A DNA stretch of 64,000 nt from Psychrobacter lutiphocae DSM 21542 (lineage in GTDB: Bacteria; Pseudomonadota; Gammaproteobacteria; Pseudomonadales; Moraxellaceae): contig NZ_KB907632.1 of assembly GCF_000382145.1 (NCBI RefSeq), positions 25,955 to 89,954 of the forward strand, written 5' to 3'. Every line of letters starts with the position of its first letter. Position 1 is the stretch's first letter. The translations under genes were made by a program, and so were the position numbers. Shown in pieces: positions 18,017 to 27,635 of the stretch. The notes under the pieces are model-generated. The model had not been told where the DNA came from and did not search any database. It was given only the letters and a program-made list of their open reading frames with translations.

Positions 18017-19867
18017 CTAAATAGCCTTTGTACGCTCAGTCAACCAAGCCAAAGCGTCTCCCTCTACACGATCTTTTAGCTCATTGTAGACGTGACTGTG
18101 ATACTCATTTAACCAGTCGATATCTTCTTGATTGAGCACGCTTGGGTCAACCAAACGGGTGTCGATTGGGCACAGGGTGACTGTTTCGAAGTGTAGATAG
18201 TGGCCAAATTCGGTTTCTTCTGGGGTTGGAACAGGTTGGTTGATAACCAAATTTTCGATACGAACGCCCCAACGACCTTCACGATATAGACCTGGCTCAT
18301 TGCTGGTAAACATGCCGACTTTCATCGCACGCTCTGGCGGTGTGGTGGCGCTGTAAGCAATGACTTGTGGGCCTTCATGGACGTTGAGGAAGTAGCCAAC
18401 GCCATGACCGGTACCATGTCCATAGTCACGTTGCGCCTGCCATAGTGGTGCACGGCAGATGGCGTCAATCAATGGTGAGGCGATGCCATCTGGGAAGCAA
18501 GCTCTGGCAAGGGCGATGTGCGCTTTTAGGACGATGCTAAAGTCACGTTTTTGCATGTTATTGACGTTGCCGATGCCGACCACACGGGTGATGTCTGTGG
18601 TGCCATTTTGGTATTGGGCGCCTGAGTCGATAAGCAATAGACCGTCGCCGTCAAGGTAGCTAAACTTGTCTTCGGTGGCACGATAATGTGGCAATGCACC
18701 GTTCTCATTAAAGCCGGCGATGGTTGGGAAGCTTGGTGACACATAGTGTGGCTGCTTGCTACGCACCTCGATAAGCATGCTGTCAACGTCTAGTTCGCTT
18801 AAGCGTTCGCCTTGGTTTAAGCGATTTTCAAACTTACTGAAAAATTGACACAAAGCAGCACCATCTTGACGCATGGCTTCACGGATGTGCTCAATATCTT
18901 GTTCTGATTTAACTGATTTTAATAGGCTGCTTGGCGCAATGCTCTCAATCATGCCAATGTCATCGGCTAAGTCGTTTAAGGTGCCCACCGCCACTTTATT
19001 CGGATCCAATAGTAGCAAGTCTTCTGGCGTTAACTCGCCTAGCGCTGATTGTACTTGCTCGTATTCAGCAACTTTAATGCCAGCGTCGGCAAGTAATTTG
19101 GCAATATCAGCACTGACCTTATTGGTGTCCACATATAAGGTGGCACTGTCGGCACTGATCAGCATGTGTGCCAAAAATACGGGGTTATAGTCGACATCAT
19201 TGCCACGTAAGTTGGTTAACCAAGCAATGTCATCTAGGCTTGAAATCAGATGATGCGTCACTTCTAACTGTTGCATTTGCGCACGCACGTCGGCCAGTTT
19301 TTCTTTTGCAGATTGTGAGACAAACTGGGCATCATGGGTGTACAGTGGTGCGCTTGGCAGGGCTGGACGGTCTTCCCAGATTTGGCTTAATAAATCTTCT
19401 TCTGTAATCAGACGAATACCGTAGTCTTCATCTTCATTGTCATCCTCATTATCATGGTCTTCTGCGGTATCTGCAAAAGCGGCCAACAGTCTGTCTTGCT
19501 CAGCCAGCGACAGCACATTGCCATCAATGGCGATGCTATCCCCTGCTTTTAGATTAGCAGCCAACCAGTCGGCATGATTGGGCGCACCGGATTGTAGCTT
19601 TTGTAGCTCAATGCCTGTGCCCTCTAGCTGATCAGCAGCTTGTACCCAGTAGCGGCTGTCTGCCCACAGACCTGCAAAGTCTTCAGTAACCACTAGCGTC
19701 CCTACTGAGCCAGTAAAGCCAGATAACCACTGGCGCCCTTGCCAATATCCTGGTAGATATTCTGATAAATGCGGATCTGCTGATGGCACAATGATCGCAT
19801 TGATATCATTGGCTTTCATCACATCACGTAGGTTGCTGATGCGTTGTTGAATGACTGTTTTGCTCAT
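18017..19867 (-). CDS. pepP: Aminopeptidase P family protein (M24 metallopeptidase)
   Basis: A 616-residue Xaa-Pro aminopeptidase, which removes N-terminal residues before proline. The two N-terminal creatinase-like domains (about 1-320) precede the pita-bread M24 domain. The metal ligands are visible: DSGAQYQNGTTDITR (two aspartates, near 430), HGTGHGVGYFLNVHEGP (histidine near 505), SNEPGLYREG (glutamate near 545) and RIENL (glutamate near 560). The length matches the larger, cytosolic three-domain form (XPNPEP1-like), rather than the shorter E. coli PepP. An acidic run (DHDNEDDNEDEDYG) near 145 is unusual. The gene is alone on the minus strand, with a terminator downstream at 17.9 kb. Confidence 0.88.
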   Translation of the reverse strand: MSKTVIQQRISNLRDVMKANDINAIIVPSADPHLSEYLPGYWQGRQWLSGFTGSVGTLVVTEDFAGLWADSRYWVQAADQLEGTGIELQKLQSGAPNHADWLAANLKAGDSIAIDGNVLSLAEQDRLLAAFADTAEDHDNEDDNEDEDYGIRLITEEDLLSQIWEDRPALPSAPLYTHDAQFVSQSAKEKLADVRAQMQQLEVTHHLISSLDDIAWLTNLRGNDVDYNPVFLAHMLISADSATLYVDTNKVSADIAKLLADAGIKVAEYEQVQSALGELTPEDLLLLDPNKVAVGTLNDLADDIGMIESIAPSSLLKSVKSEQDIEHIREAMRQDGAALCQFFSKFENRLNQGERLSELDVDSMLIEVRSKQPHYVSPSFPTIAGFNENGALPHYRATEDKFSYLDGDGLLLIDSGAQYQNGTTDITRVVGIGNVNNMQKRDFSIVLKAHIALARACFPDGIASPLIDAICRAPLWQAQRDYGHGTGHGVGYFLNVHEGPQVIAYSATTPPERAMKVGMFTSNEPGLYREGRWGVRIENLVINQPVPTPEETEFGHYLHFETVTLCPIDTRLVDPSVLNQEDIDWLNEYHSHVYNELKDRVEGDALAWLTERTKAI

Positions 19868-19961
19868 AATGTCCTCTGTTTGTCTTATCTGTATTTTGTC
19901 GATGTTTTCACTTATAAAATTCTGTATTAGCTTATTATCTTTATTACCTTATTAAAAGGTA

Positions 19962-19995
19962 AAAACGTGCTACCACAATTATGGTAACACGTTTT
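19962..19995. terminator. Terminator downstream of the POT transporter
   Basis: AAAACGTG-TACCA pairs with TGGTA-CACGTTTT around CAATTA. A run of T follows on both strands. The minus-strand reading lies ~110 bases after the transporter stop at 20107, which it probably terminates. Confidence 0.75.
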
Positions 19996-20106
19996 GTTTT
20001 TTGAACCGTTTTCAGTTAGTAAATGTAGGGCTTAAACACTCACTGCCAACGGTTAAAAAGATTAATGATTAAAAATATTAACGATCAAACCATTATCCAT
20101 CAACCA

Positions 20107-21681
20107 TCAACCATTATTATCTCTGATCTTATCTTCCGCTTCACTGCGATCCAACATGGCTCTTACCGGTTTAGCAACTGCCAATAAAAGCACAGCGGTC
20201 ACCACTAAGAAGATAACCATGGTCTTAAACAAGTCTGGCAACCCATCAATGGTGTCAGCAGAGACATGCCCACCAAAGAAGGCAGCCACTAAGTTACCCA
20301 TCGCATAAGAGGTGAAAAACAACCCCATCATTTGTCCCTGCATGCCTTTTGGTGCCAACTTAGTCATCGACGATAAGCCCACTGGACTCAATGCCAATTC
20401 CCCTAGGGTTAATAATAATAAACTACTGGTTAACCATAAGGGCGATACCAAAGTGCCTGGGCTGGCGACCACTGCTTTGGCGGCAAAAATCATCACTCCA
20501 AAACCAGCAGCGGCCAGTAACATACCGATGGCAAACTTAGTCATACTATTGGGCTCAAGTCCACGGCTGCCCAGCTTCACCCAAAGAATACTGACAATAG
20601 GTGCCAATAGCAAAATAAAAATCGGGTTTAATGACTGAAACCAGATACTTGGAATACTAAAGCCCATCACATCCAGATTGGTATAGCGATCTGCAAATAA
20701 GTTAAAAGAGGTCGGTTGCTGCTCAAAGCTAGACCAGAATAAGGTTGAGCCAATAATCAGTAAGAAACAAATCAGCAGGCGCAGTTTATCGCTCTTATCT
20801 AACTTAGGCGCAATAAACATATAGGCAAAATATAAAACCACCATACCAGCAATGACATAGGTCATATATTCCGCAACCATAGAGGGATTAAATGGCATGA
20901 TGCCTGTCGCAATCAAGACGATCAGTGCCACCAAAGCAGCCATAAATATGCCCACCCAACGCCCAATATTTTGATACTGGCTATTGGGTAGCTCCCACGA
21001 AGCTGTGATGCCTTTTGCTCGTGCATAACGCTTTAAGTTTTTGCGTGCAGCAAAGCGGTATACCAACAGTGAAATTAACATCCCGATACCACCGACGCCA
21101 AAGCCAACATGCCACATCTGGCGCTCTTGGAACATACCAACAATCAATGCCGCAACCAATGCACCAATATTGATACCCATATAAAACAAGGTAAATCCAG
21201 CATCACGGCGAGTGTCACCCTCTTGATACAGCGCCCCAACCATGACCGAAATACAGGTCTTAAATAAACCTGAACCCAGCACAATGCAGGTCAAACCAAT
21301 AAAGAATAGTGACATACCCATAAAAGCAGACAAGGCAATGCACAAATGACCTAAGCCAATGATAATACTGCCCCACCATAATGCCCGCTCTTGCCCAAGC
21401 CAGTTGTCTGCCAGCCAGCCACCTGGTACCGCAGCCAGATATAATGTGCCTGCAAAGATACCGTAGATCGCAGACGCTGTGGCATCATCAAAACCAAAGC
21501 CACCACTACTGACAGATGCCACCATGAATAACACTAATAGGGGACGAATACTATAATATGAAAATCGCTCCCACATCTCGGTAAAAAACAAAGATCGCAG
21601 TGGCTGTGGGTGTCCCATAAATCCATTATCAAGCGCTTCAAACTCAGCTGAAGGCTTGGGTGATTGTGATTCTATACTCAT
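20107..21681 (-). CDS. POT/PTR2-family peptide:H+ symporter
   Basis: Proton-coupled di/tripeptide importer, 524 residues from the ATG at 21681 (MSIESQSPKP). That start has an AGGA nine bases before it; the longer frame to 21717 lacks such a site. The protein has 12-14 hydrophobic segments of the major facilitator type. POT hallmarks are MWERFSYYSIRPLLVLFM near residue 36 (the ExxERFxYY motif) and FTLFYMGINIGALVA near 155 (the PTR2 signature F-YxxINxG). A third motif, LGELALSPVGLSSMTKLAP near 430, is also conserved. It forms a peptide-use theme with the opp operon and aminopeptidase P in this window. It is monocistronic with terminators on both sides. Confidence 0.92.
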   Translation of the reverse strand: MSIESQSPKPSAEFEALDNGFMGHPQPLRSLFFTEMWERFSYYSIRPLLVLFMVASVSSGGFGFDDATASAIYGIFAGTLYLAAVPGGWLADNWLGQERALWWGSIIIGLGHLCIALSAFMGMSLFFIGLTCIVLGSGLFKTCISVMVGALYQEGDTRRDAGFTLFYMGINIGALVAALIVGMFQERQMWHVGFGVGGIGMLISLLVYRFAARKNLKRYARAKGITASWELPNSQYQNIGRWVGIFMAALVALIVLIATGIMPFNPSMVAEYMTYVIAGMVVLYFAYMFIAPKLDKSDKLRLLICFLLIIGSTLFWSSFEQQPTSFNLFADRYTNLDVMGFSIPSIWFQSLNPIFILLLAPIVSILWVKLGSRGLEPNSMTKFAIGMLLAAAGFGVMIFAAKAVVASPGTLVSPLWLTSSLLLLTLGELALSPVGLSSMTKLAPKGMQGQMMGLFFTSYAMGNLVAAFFGGHVSADTIDGLPDLFKTMVIFLVVTAVLLLAVAKPVRAMLDRSEAEDKIRDNNG

Positions 21682-21797
21682 AATTTTCATTCCTTGCCTG
21701 TCGGTGTTTGCAAACATGCTAAAAAATAAGATGATATATTCATGTTCAAACGGTTAAATTCATATAGGATAAAAAAAGCCATATAGACTAAAAACAG

Positions 21798-21836
21798 AAA
21801 AAGCCCGCTTAATCCATTGATTAAACGGGCTTTTTT
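21798..21836. terminator. Terminator downstream of the acidic-tail gene
   Basis: AAAAGCCCG-TTAATC pairs with GATTAA-CGGGCTTTT around CATT; in minus-strand reading it ends in a T run. It sits between the acidic-tail gene (ends 21999) and the POT transporter, both on the minus strand. Confidence 0.85.
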
Positions 21837-21998
21837 AATAGTTCTACTCTGGGTTATCTGACTTGATAGTATGACAAAATAGACTGGTCAGAAGCTGATA
21901 ATAAACCTGTATTAACAACTGACTAACGCGACTACGTGGCTGGTTGCAAGCAGCAACAGCCAGCTTGCGTATTAGACAACTAATAACCAAACCTAAAA

Positions 21999-22418
21999 CT
22001 ACTGAGCTATTTCTTCTTCAGTAGCTTCATCTGCCACCTCTACTTCAACAGTATCATCTGCGGCATCAGCAGTAACTTCCGTAGTGGCTTCGACCGCTGC
22101 TGCAGTGGCTTGAGCGCTACTAGAGTCTGCATTGTCTGCAACGACTTCGGCAATATCCATATCATTTGCAGCACCTGCTTCTGCTACCATTTCTTCTGCC
22201 GCAGCTTCTTCTGTGGTAGGCGCTTCAGATGCTTCTGCTGTTGCCTCTTCTGCGACTTCTGTTACCTCTTCTACGGCAGATTCAGGCTCAACATGACTGC
22301 CTGCTGGGCGTAAGAAAGCAGAAATAGCAATCAGAAGAACGAGGGCCAAAAAAACAACTGTGCCAATCAGTGCGTAGGTAAATTCTTTCTTCGGTTTATT
22401 TTGGCTTGCATCTGCCAT
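21999..22418 (-). CDS. Small membrane-anchored protein with acidic Ala/Glu-rich tail
   Basis: A 139-residue protein of unknown function. A short basic N-terminus (NKPKKEF) is followed by one membrane helix (about residues 14-36), then ~100 residues made almost wholly of Ala, Glu, Val, Thr and Asp with no predicted fold. The basic side before the helix predicts N-terminus in the cytoplasm and the acidic tail in the periplasm. Low-complexity tails like this are often variable between strains. A GGTG run lies upstream of the ATG (ATAGGTGACCTATGGCAG), which supports the start. I do not recognise a family. Confidence 0.65.
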   Translation of the reverse strand: MADASQNKPKKEFTYALIGTVVFLALVLLIAISAFLRPAGSHVEPESAVEEVTEVAEEATAEASEAPTTEEAAAEEMVAEAGAANDMDIAEVVADNADSSSAQATAAAVEATTEVTADAADDTVEVEVADEATEEEIAQ

Positions 22419-22712
22419 AGGTCACCTATCCGTATAGTTTAGTGGTGTCAAAATTAGCTCAAAATGGCATCGCAATCTTCATATTAATGCGTGATTAGCA
22501 GATCGCTGTCTTAGCCAACTTTGACAATCAATAAAAGTTAAAAGAGTGTGGCTCTGTACGGGTTACTCGCCCAAGAACCTGTTACATTTTTTGCTATTAT
22601 ATCGCAATTTGCTACATTTTGTGAAAACGCCATATCCTATTTGTGGATTAACAGTACATTTTTAATAAAACAGTTGCTTACCTGTTTAAGTTTAACCTGT
22701 TAATTCAATAGT

Positions 22713-24290
22713 CTACCTATGCTTTGCACCCCGTTTTGCCAATACACTTAATAACAATAATAAACCAATAAATATTAAAATCGGATAATTACCAAAGCGC
22801 ACATAAGGGGTCATCCCTGTGCGTGACTGCACTTCACCGCGCAATACCGTACGCTCAAACTGTGGCGCACGCTGCACAATACGACCTTTATGGTCAATAA
22901 TGGCGGTCACGCCTGTATTGGTGGCACGCAAAAACCAACGACCGGTTTCTAAAGAGCGCATTTGCACCATTTGTAGATGTTGCAGCGGGCCAGCGGACGT
23001 CCCAAACCATGCATCATTAGAAATGGTTAATAAAAAGTCAGTGCCTTTTGCATTACGGCGGGTGGTATCTGGATAGGCGACCTCATAACATACAGCTGCG
23101 CCTAGATTGTGACCCTTGACTTGAAGTGGTGACTGATTGGCATCACCACGACTATAACTTAAAATATCTGGGCTCCCTGCCAGCTTAGGAAACAAGTCGA
23201 GCGCCCCTTCTAGTGGAATATACTCTCCAAAAGGTACCAAGCGCTGCTTTTTATAGATGCCATTTGCTTCTGCACCCAATGCCAATACGCTGTTATAAAA
23301 GGGGGTGTATTTGTCAGTTTCTGGGTCATAAGCAGTATCGTCTTTGTACGGTACGCCAGTCAGCCACACAGTATTGGTCAGCTTGGCAATCCGATCTACC
23401 TCAGCAATAAAATCCCACGCCTCGGTCTGAAACATCGGAATAGAAGACTCAGGCCAAACAATAATATCTTGATCCCACTGGTTGCTGGTTAAGTTGGCGT
23501 AGATTTCTAACGTTTTATACTGATACTCAGTTAGCCATTTTAAGTCTTGTGGGATATTGCCTTGAATCAGCGAAACCGTTAAATTTTTGCTGTTTGCTTT
23601 TGGCTGAGTCCAAGCAGGGTTTATAAGCCATAGACCAATACTCACCGCCAACAATAAGGCAGACACCAGCAAATAGCCGGCCTGCTTGCGAAATGCCTCT
23701 ACCAAACTTGCTGCTAATAATACCGCCACAAAAGATATCGCAAATACGCCAGCCACTGGTGCTAACGATGACAGCCAGTATTGCTCAGTAAATGCATAAC
23801 CAACGAATAGCCAAGGAAAACCAGTAAATAGCCAAGTTTTTAGCCACTCTTGCAGCACCCAAAGCGCAGCAAATGCCAACGGCTGCTTACCCACAAAGCG
23901 GTTAAATATCAATGCTAAAAAAGCATGGAACAGCCCCATGCCAAGCCCCATCACCGCAATCGCCAATAAAGATAAAGGCACAGACACATAGCCGTACTCA
24001 TGAATGGAGGTATATAGCCAAAATGCTCCGACACACCACAGCCCCATACCGTAGGCTTCACCAATGATAAAAGCCCGCTTATTGGACATGGGTGCTAGCA
24101 ATAGCGCATATAATAAGGCCGGTGATAACAAGGCAATAATCCAATAGCCATAAGGTGCCAGCGACAACATAAACATCGCACCAGATAGCCAAGCCACTAT
24201 TACCGCTAGACCAATAGGCAGACGTGAAACCTGCTCAGATGCTGTTGGCGTATTGAGTCGCTTTTGAAGATGTTGGGTGGTGGCTCGCAT
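22713..24290 (-). CDS. lnt: Apolipoprotein N-acyltransferase Lnt
   Basis: Lnt adds the third acyl chain to the diacylated N-terminal cysteine of lipoproteins, completing the maturation begun by Lgt. The 525-residue protein has six to eight N-terminal membrane segments followed by a nitrilase-like periplasmic domain. The catalytic triad is visible: Glu in VWPESSIPMF near 278, Lys in YKKQRLVPFGEYIP near 346, and Cys in GAAVCYEVAYPD near 400. A GGAG ribosome site lies five bases before the ATG. It is monocistronic between the acidic-tail gene and recG, which is on the opposite strand. Start and length agree with the family. Confidence 0.93.
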   Translation of the reverse strand: MRATTQHLQKRLNTPTASEQVSRLPIGLAVIVAWLSGAMFMLSLAPYGYWIIALLSPALLYALLLAPMSNKRAFIIGEAYGMGLWCVGAFWLYTSIHEYGYVSVPLSLLAIAVMGLGMGLFHAFLALIFNRFVGKQPLAFAALWVLQEWLKTWLFTGFPWLFVGYAFTEQYWLSSLAPVAGVFAISFVAVLLAASLVEAFRKQAGYLLVSALLLAVSIGLWLINPAWTQPKANSKNLTVSLIQGNIPQDLKWLTEYQYKTLEIYANLTSNQWDQDIIVWPESSIPMFQTEAWDFIAEVDRIAKLTNTVWLTGVPYKDDTAYDPETDKYTPFYNSVLALGAEANGIYKKQRLVPFGEYIPLEGALDLFPKLAGSPDILSYSRGDANQSPLQVKGHNLGAAVCYEVAYPDTTRRNAKGTDFLLTISNDAWFGTSAGPLQHLQMVQMRSLETGRWFLRATNTGVTAIIDHKGRIVQRAPQFERTVLRGEVQSRTGMTPYVRFGNYPILIFIGLLLLLSVLAKRGAKHR

Positions 24291-24566
24291 GATAGCTCCA
24301 ATAACTATTTAGGGCTTTTCCCTATTTATATTTTATAATTCAAATTTGATAGGCGTATCATAACAGCCTAACCGCAAAAAATCTTAAAGCTGATATAGTA
24401 TAAACAATAGACGCAAAGATAAAGCGCTAGTCAGCAAATGATAAGCGACGTTCACATTAACTAGCATTCACGCTATTATTTACTAACATTCACGCTGTTA
24501 TTTGTTAACCAGATGATTTACTCACACCCCATTTGTCGACACTTACTGTTCACCAAGAGGCTCACT

Positions 24567-26822
24567 ATGCCCCATACTGCTCATCCACATGCTGCACTTC
24601 ACTCAAAGCCACCTGCCAGCGCCGTTGATCTGCCAGTCAACGTGCTGGCAGGTGTCGGTAGCAAAATTGAAGGCCAGCTTGAGCAACTGGGCATCACTCG
24701 TTTATTTGAGCTGTTATTACACCTACCAAGAGACTATGAAGATCGCAGTCGCTTGGTGAATATTCGCGACTTACAAGATGGTCAATCTGCATTAATTGAA
24801 GGGCAAGTTACCTTTGTCGATAACAAACGCAGTGGTATGACAGTGGTGGTTGAAGATGCCACCGGCGCCATTCAATTGCGCTTTTTTAAAGTCTATGCCA
24901 GCTTGGCGCAAACCATGACCTTAGGCACCCAATTACGTGTGTTTGGTGAGGTCAAATACAGCCGTTATGGCATCCAAATGGCGCATCCTGAATATAACGT
25001 CATTGCCCCTGGAGCACCTGTGGTCAATACTGGGTTGCAGCCCATTTATCCCATCGTTAAAGGCTTACATCAAAACAAGCTGCGCACCTTAGTTAAGTTG
25101 GCACTACAAACCATCTATCAGCAAGGCCTACCGCTCAGTGTGTTTAATGCCTCAGACTGGGAGGCTATCAATCACTTGCCAGCGCCACTGCCGACCAACA
25201 GTTATGGCCTGTCTATTCAGCCAAGTCAGCCAAGCACAACTGCGCAACAACAGAGCGTACAGCCAACTTCTCACCATGCTCCCAGTTGGCAGAATCTAAC
25301 CTTATTTGAAGCGCTGACCTTAATTCACACCCCGCCGATGCACACCGACATCAGCTTGCAAGTAGCGCAGCTTGAGCAATTAAAAGAGCGCACCCATCCT
25401 GCCTGCCAGCGTTTGATTGTCGAAGAGCTGACTGCGCATCAACTAAGCATGCTGTATCGCCGCAAGCAGCTACATCAGCACAAGGCGCCTAAGTGTGACA
25501 GTGACAGTCCGTTGGCTAAGCAGCTACTTGATAACCTACCGTTTAGCTTAACCAATGCGCAAGACAGAGTGGTGAAAGAAATCACCAGCGATATGGCAAC
25601 CTCCATTCCCATGTTGCGACTGGTGCAAGGCGATGTTGGCGCTGGTAAAACCTTAGTGGCAGCATTGGCGGCCTGTTATGCCCTCGACAGTGGCTGGCAA
25701 GTAGCTGTCATGGCACCCACAGAAATCTTAGCTGAGCAGCATCTGATTAACTTTAAAGCGTGGTTTGAGCCACTAGGCATTGGGGTCGGCTGGCTTGCTG
25801 GTAAGCAAACCGCCAAACAGCGCCGTGAAGCTCTGGAAGCAGTGGCTGAAAATGAAGTACAAGTCGTGGTCGGCACGCACGCTCTTTTTCAAGAATCGGT
25901 GGTGTTTGCCAAATTGGGCTTGGCCATTATTGATGAGCAGCACCGCTTTGGGGTTGAGCAGCGTATGGCATTAACCGACAAAGGAGTCGCCGACAGCACA
26001 CCGCATCAGCTGATTATGACCGCCACCCCTATTCCACGTACGCTAGCGATGAGTGCCTATGGCGACATGGATACTTCCATTATTGATGAACTTCCGCCAG
26101 GACGTACTCCGATTACCACAGTCACCATTGACCGTGCTCGTCGTGATGAAGTCATCGAGCGCATTGCCGCCAACTGTAAAAAGGGTAAACAAGCCTACTG
26201 GGTCTGTCCATTGGTCGATGACTCAAGCACCTTAAATGCTCAAGCTGCAGAAGCAACCTATGCAGATTTAAGTGCCCGCTTAGACATTCGCATCGGCATG
26301 GTGCATGGCAAAATGAAGTCGAAAGAAAAGCAACAGATAATGGCTGCCTTTAAAAATGCAGAACTCGATTTATTGGTAGCCACCACAGTGATTGAGGTTG
26401 GCGTTGATGTGCCCAATGCCTCACTCATGGTCATTGAAAATGCCGAACGTTTGGGCTTATCACAGCTGCATCAGCTGCGTGGGCGGGTTGGCCGTGGCTC
26501 GACCAAAAGCTTTTGTGTATTGCTGTACCAAACGCCATTATCCGAGACGGGTATTGAGCGCCTAAACGTACTCAGAGATAGTAATGACGGCTTTGTCATA
26601 GCCCAAAAAGACTTGCAACTGCGTGGTCCCGGCGAGCTATTAGGCAAACGCCAAACTGGTAATGTGGGCTATTATGTATCGGATTTAACCCGAGATGAGA
26701 ACTTATTAATGATAGCCAGTCACTTGGCAAAACGCTTGATTAATGATGACTCACGCAAGACGGAAGTCACCCAACTGATTCACCAATGGATACCGGAGGC
26801 AAGTAAATATACCAATGTGTAG
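24567..26822 (+). CDS. recG: ATP-dependent DNA helicase RecG
   Basis: RecG remodels branched DNA, reversing stalled replication forks and processing recombination intermediates. It is 751 residues from the ATG at 24567 (MPHTAHPHAA), where GAGG precedes the start; a longer frame from 24513 adds 18 residues of no similarity. The N-terminal wedge (OB) domain spans about 60-250 (ARDYEDRS-like LPRDYEDRS, then FVDNKRSGMTVVVEDATG). Helicase motifs follow: Walker A GDVGAGKT near 375, DEQH near 470, TATPIPRT near 500, and QLRGRVGRG near 645. A Gln/Ser-rich insert (PSQPSTTAQQQSVQP) near 230 is not typical. Complete and probably functional. Confidence 0.94.
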   Translation: MPHTAHPHAALHSKPPASAVDLPVNVLAGVGSKIEGQLEQLGITRLFELLLHLPRDYEDRSRLVNIRDLQDGQSALIEGQVTFVDNKRSGMTVVVEDATGAIQLRFFKVYASLAQTMTLGTQLRVFGEVKYSRYGIQMAHPEYNVIAPGAPVVNTGLQPIYPIVKGLHQNKLRTLVKLALQTIYQQGLPLSVFNASDWEAINHLPAPLPTNSYGLSIQPSQPSTTAQQQSVQPTSHHAPSWQNLTLFEALTLIHTPPMHTDISLQVAQLEQLKERTHPACQRLIVEELTAHQLSMLYRRKQLHQHKAPKCDSDSPLAKQLLDNLPFSLTNAQDRVVKEITSDMATSIPMLRLVQGDVGAGKTLVAALAACYALDSGWQVAVMAPTEILAEQHLINFKAWFEPLGIGVGWLAGKQTAKQRREALEAVAENEVQVVVGTHALFQESVVFAKLGLAIIDEQHRFGVEQRMALTDKGVADSTPHQLIMTATPIPRTLAMSAYGDMDTSIIDELPPGRTPITTVTIDRARRDEVIERIAANCKKGKQAYWVCPLVDDSSTLNAQAAEATYADLSARLDIRIGMVHGKMKSKEKQQIMAAFKNAELDLLVATTVIEVGVDVPNASLMVIENAERLGLSQLHQLRGRVGRGSTKSFCVLLYQTPLSETGIERLNVLRDSNDGFVIAQKDLQLRGPGELLGKRQTGNVGYYVSDLTRDENLLMIASHLAKRLINDDSRKTEVTQLIHQWIPEASKYTNV

Positions 26823-26967
26823 GTTTATAATAGACCTAGACTTAACTTAAAGCTGTATTGTAACGGTGATTCACTCAGGCTTTGAACTGTTAAATCAGCC
26901 GTAGATAAGTCGTTTTTATTTGAATAAATAGTTGTTTTTACTAATCTAAATTATGATATGATTTACA

Positions 26968-26990
26968 AATGAGAATAGTTATTATTCATT
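26968..26990. promoter_or_regulatory. Possible Fur box before the 161-residue membrane protein
   Basis: AATGAGAATAGTTATTATTCATT is a near-palindrome with the 7-1-7 spacing of a Fur site (compare the 11442 box). It lies about 50 bases upstream of the ATG at 27041. Weaker than the 11.4 kb site because of central mismatches. Confidence 0.4.
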
Positions 26991-27040
26991 TTTAATAAAA
27001 TAAGCCCAAAAAAGATAAGCTAAAAACTCAAGGTAGCCCT

Positions 27041-27526
27041 ATGTCAAATAGTGATCATCTTGATCTAAAGAAGATAACAAAGGAGATCGAATCACTTGCA
27101 AAAATTCTTGGAATTTCCGCAGGGTTAATACACCTTTTGATAATAGCGCATTTTTTCTATAAACCCATAACTCACGAAAGATTTTTCAGCGCTATTGATT
27201 GGGTACTGGCATCCATATTCATTGTCTCCATTGTGATGTTAGCTATAAAAATTCCAAAAACATTAACTGGCTTGAATACTCGTTTTACGGACGAACAATT
27301 AAAAACCAGAACGGACCAGTTGTTAGGCTATAATTCTAATAAGCTAAAGAGCTCTATGGCTTTACTGCCAGTGTTCATAATGATGTTGGGTTACTTATAT
27401 TTTGTATATTATGTCTCTTTCATCAAGAATTACAGTAGCCAAAGCTTTTTAAGTGTGGGATTGGTTGTTTTGATTGGACTTCTATTTATGCTATGGCATG
27501 AGGGTAAAAAACTATTGACCCAATAA
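27041..27526 (+). CDS. Small four-helix membrane protein, unknown function
   Basis: A 161-residue protein with no recognised family. An N-terminal soluble stretch (LDLKKITKEIESLAKIL) precedes four hydrophobic segments, at about 26-44, 58-76, 108-130 and 138-156. A short basic loop (KIPKTLTGLNTRF) sits between the second and third. It is 14 bases before the next reading frame (27540) or ~110 before the preferred monooxygenase start, so the two genes could be co-transcribed. A possible Fur site is upstream, which hints at iron-responsive expression (inference). Confidence 0.6.
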   Translation: MSNSDHLDLKKITKEIESLAKILGISAGLIHLLIIAHFFYKPITHERFFSAIDWVLASIFIVSIVMLAIKIPKTLTGLNTRFTDEQLKTRTDQLLGYNSNKLKSSMALLPVFIMMLGYLYFVYYVSFIKNYSSQSFLSVGLVVLIGLLFMLWHEGKKLLTQ

Positions 27527-27635
27527 TTATAACCGTTGGATGAATGGCTCTATTCTTAGAAACAAAAACTACCTTATCTCGGCTATCGTTGGTAAACTAA
27601 GGGACAATCTCCAAGTAGCTTATCAAGGACGAGTC

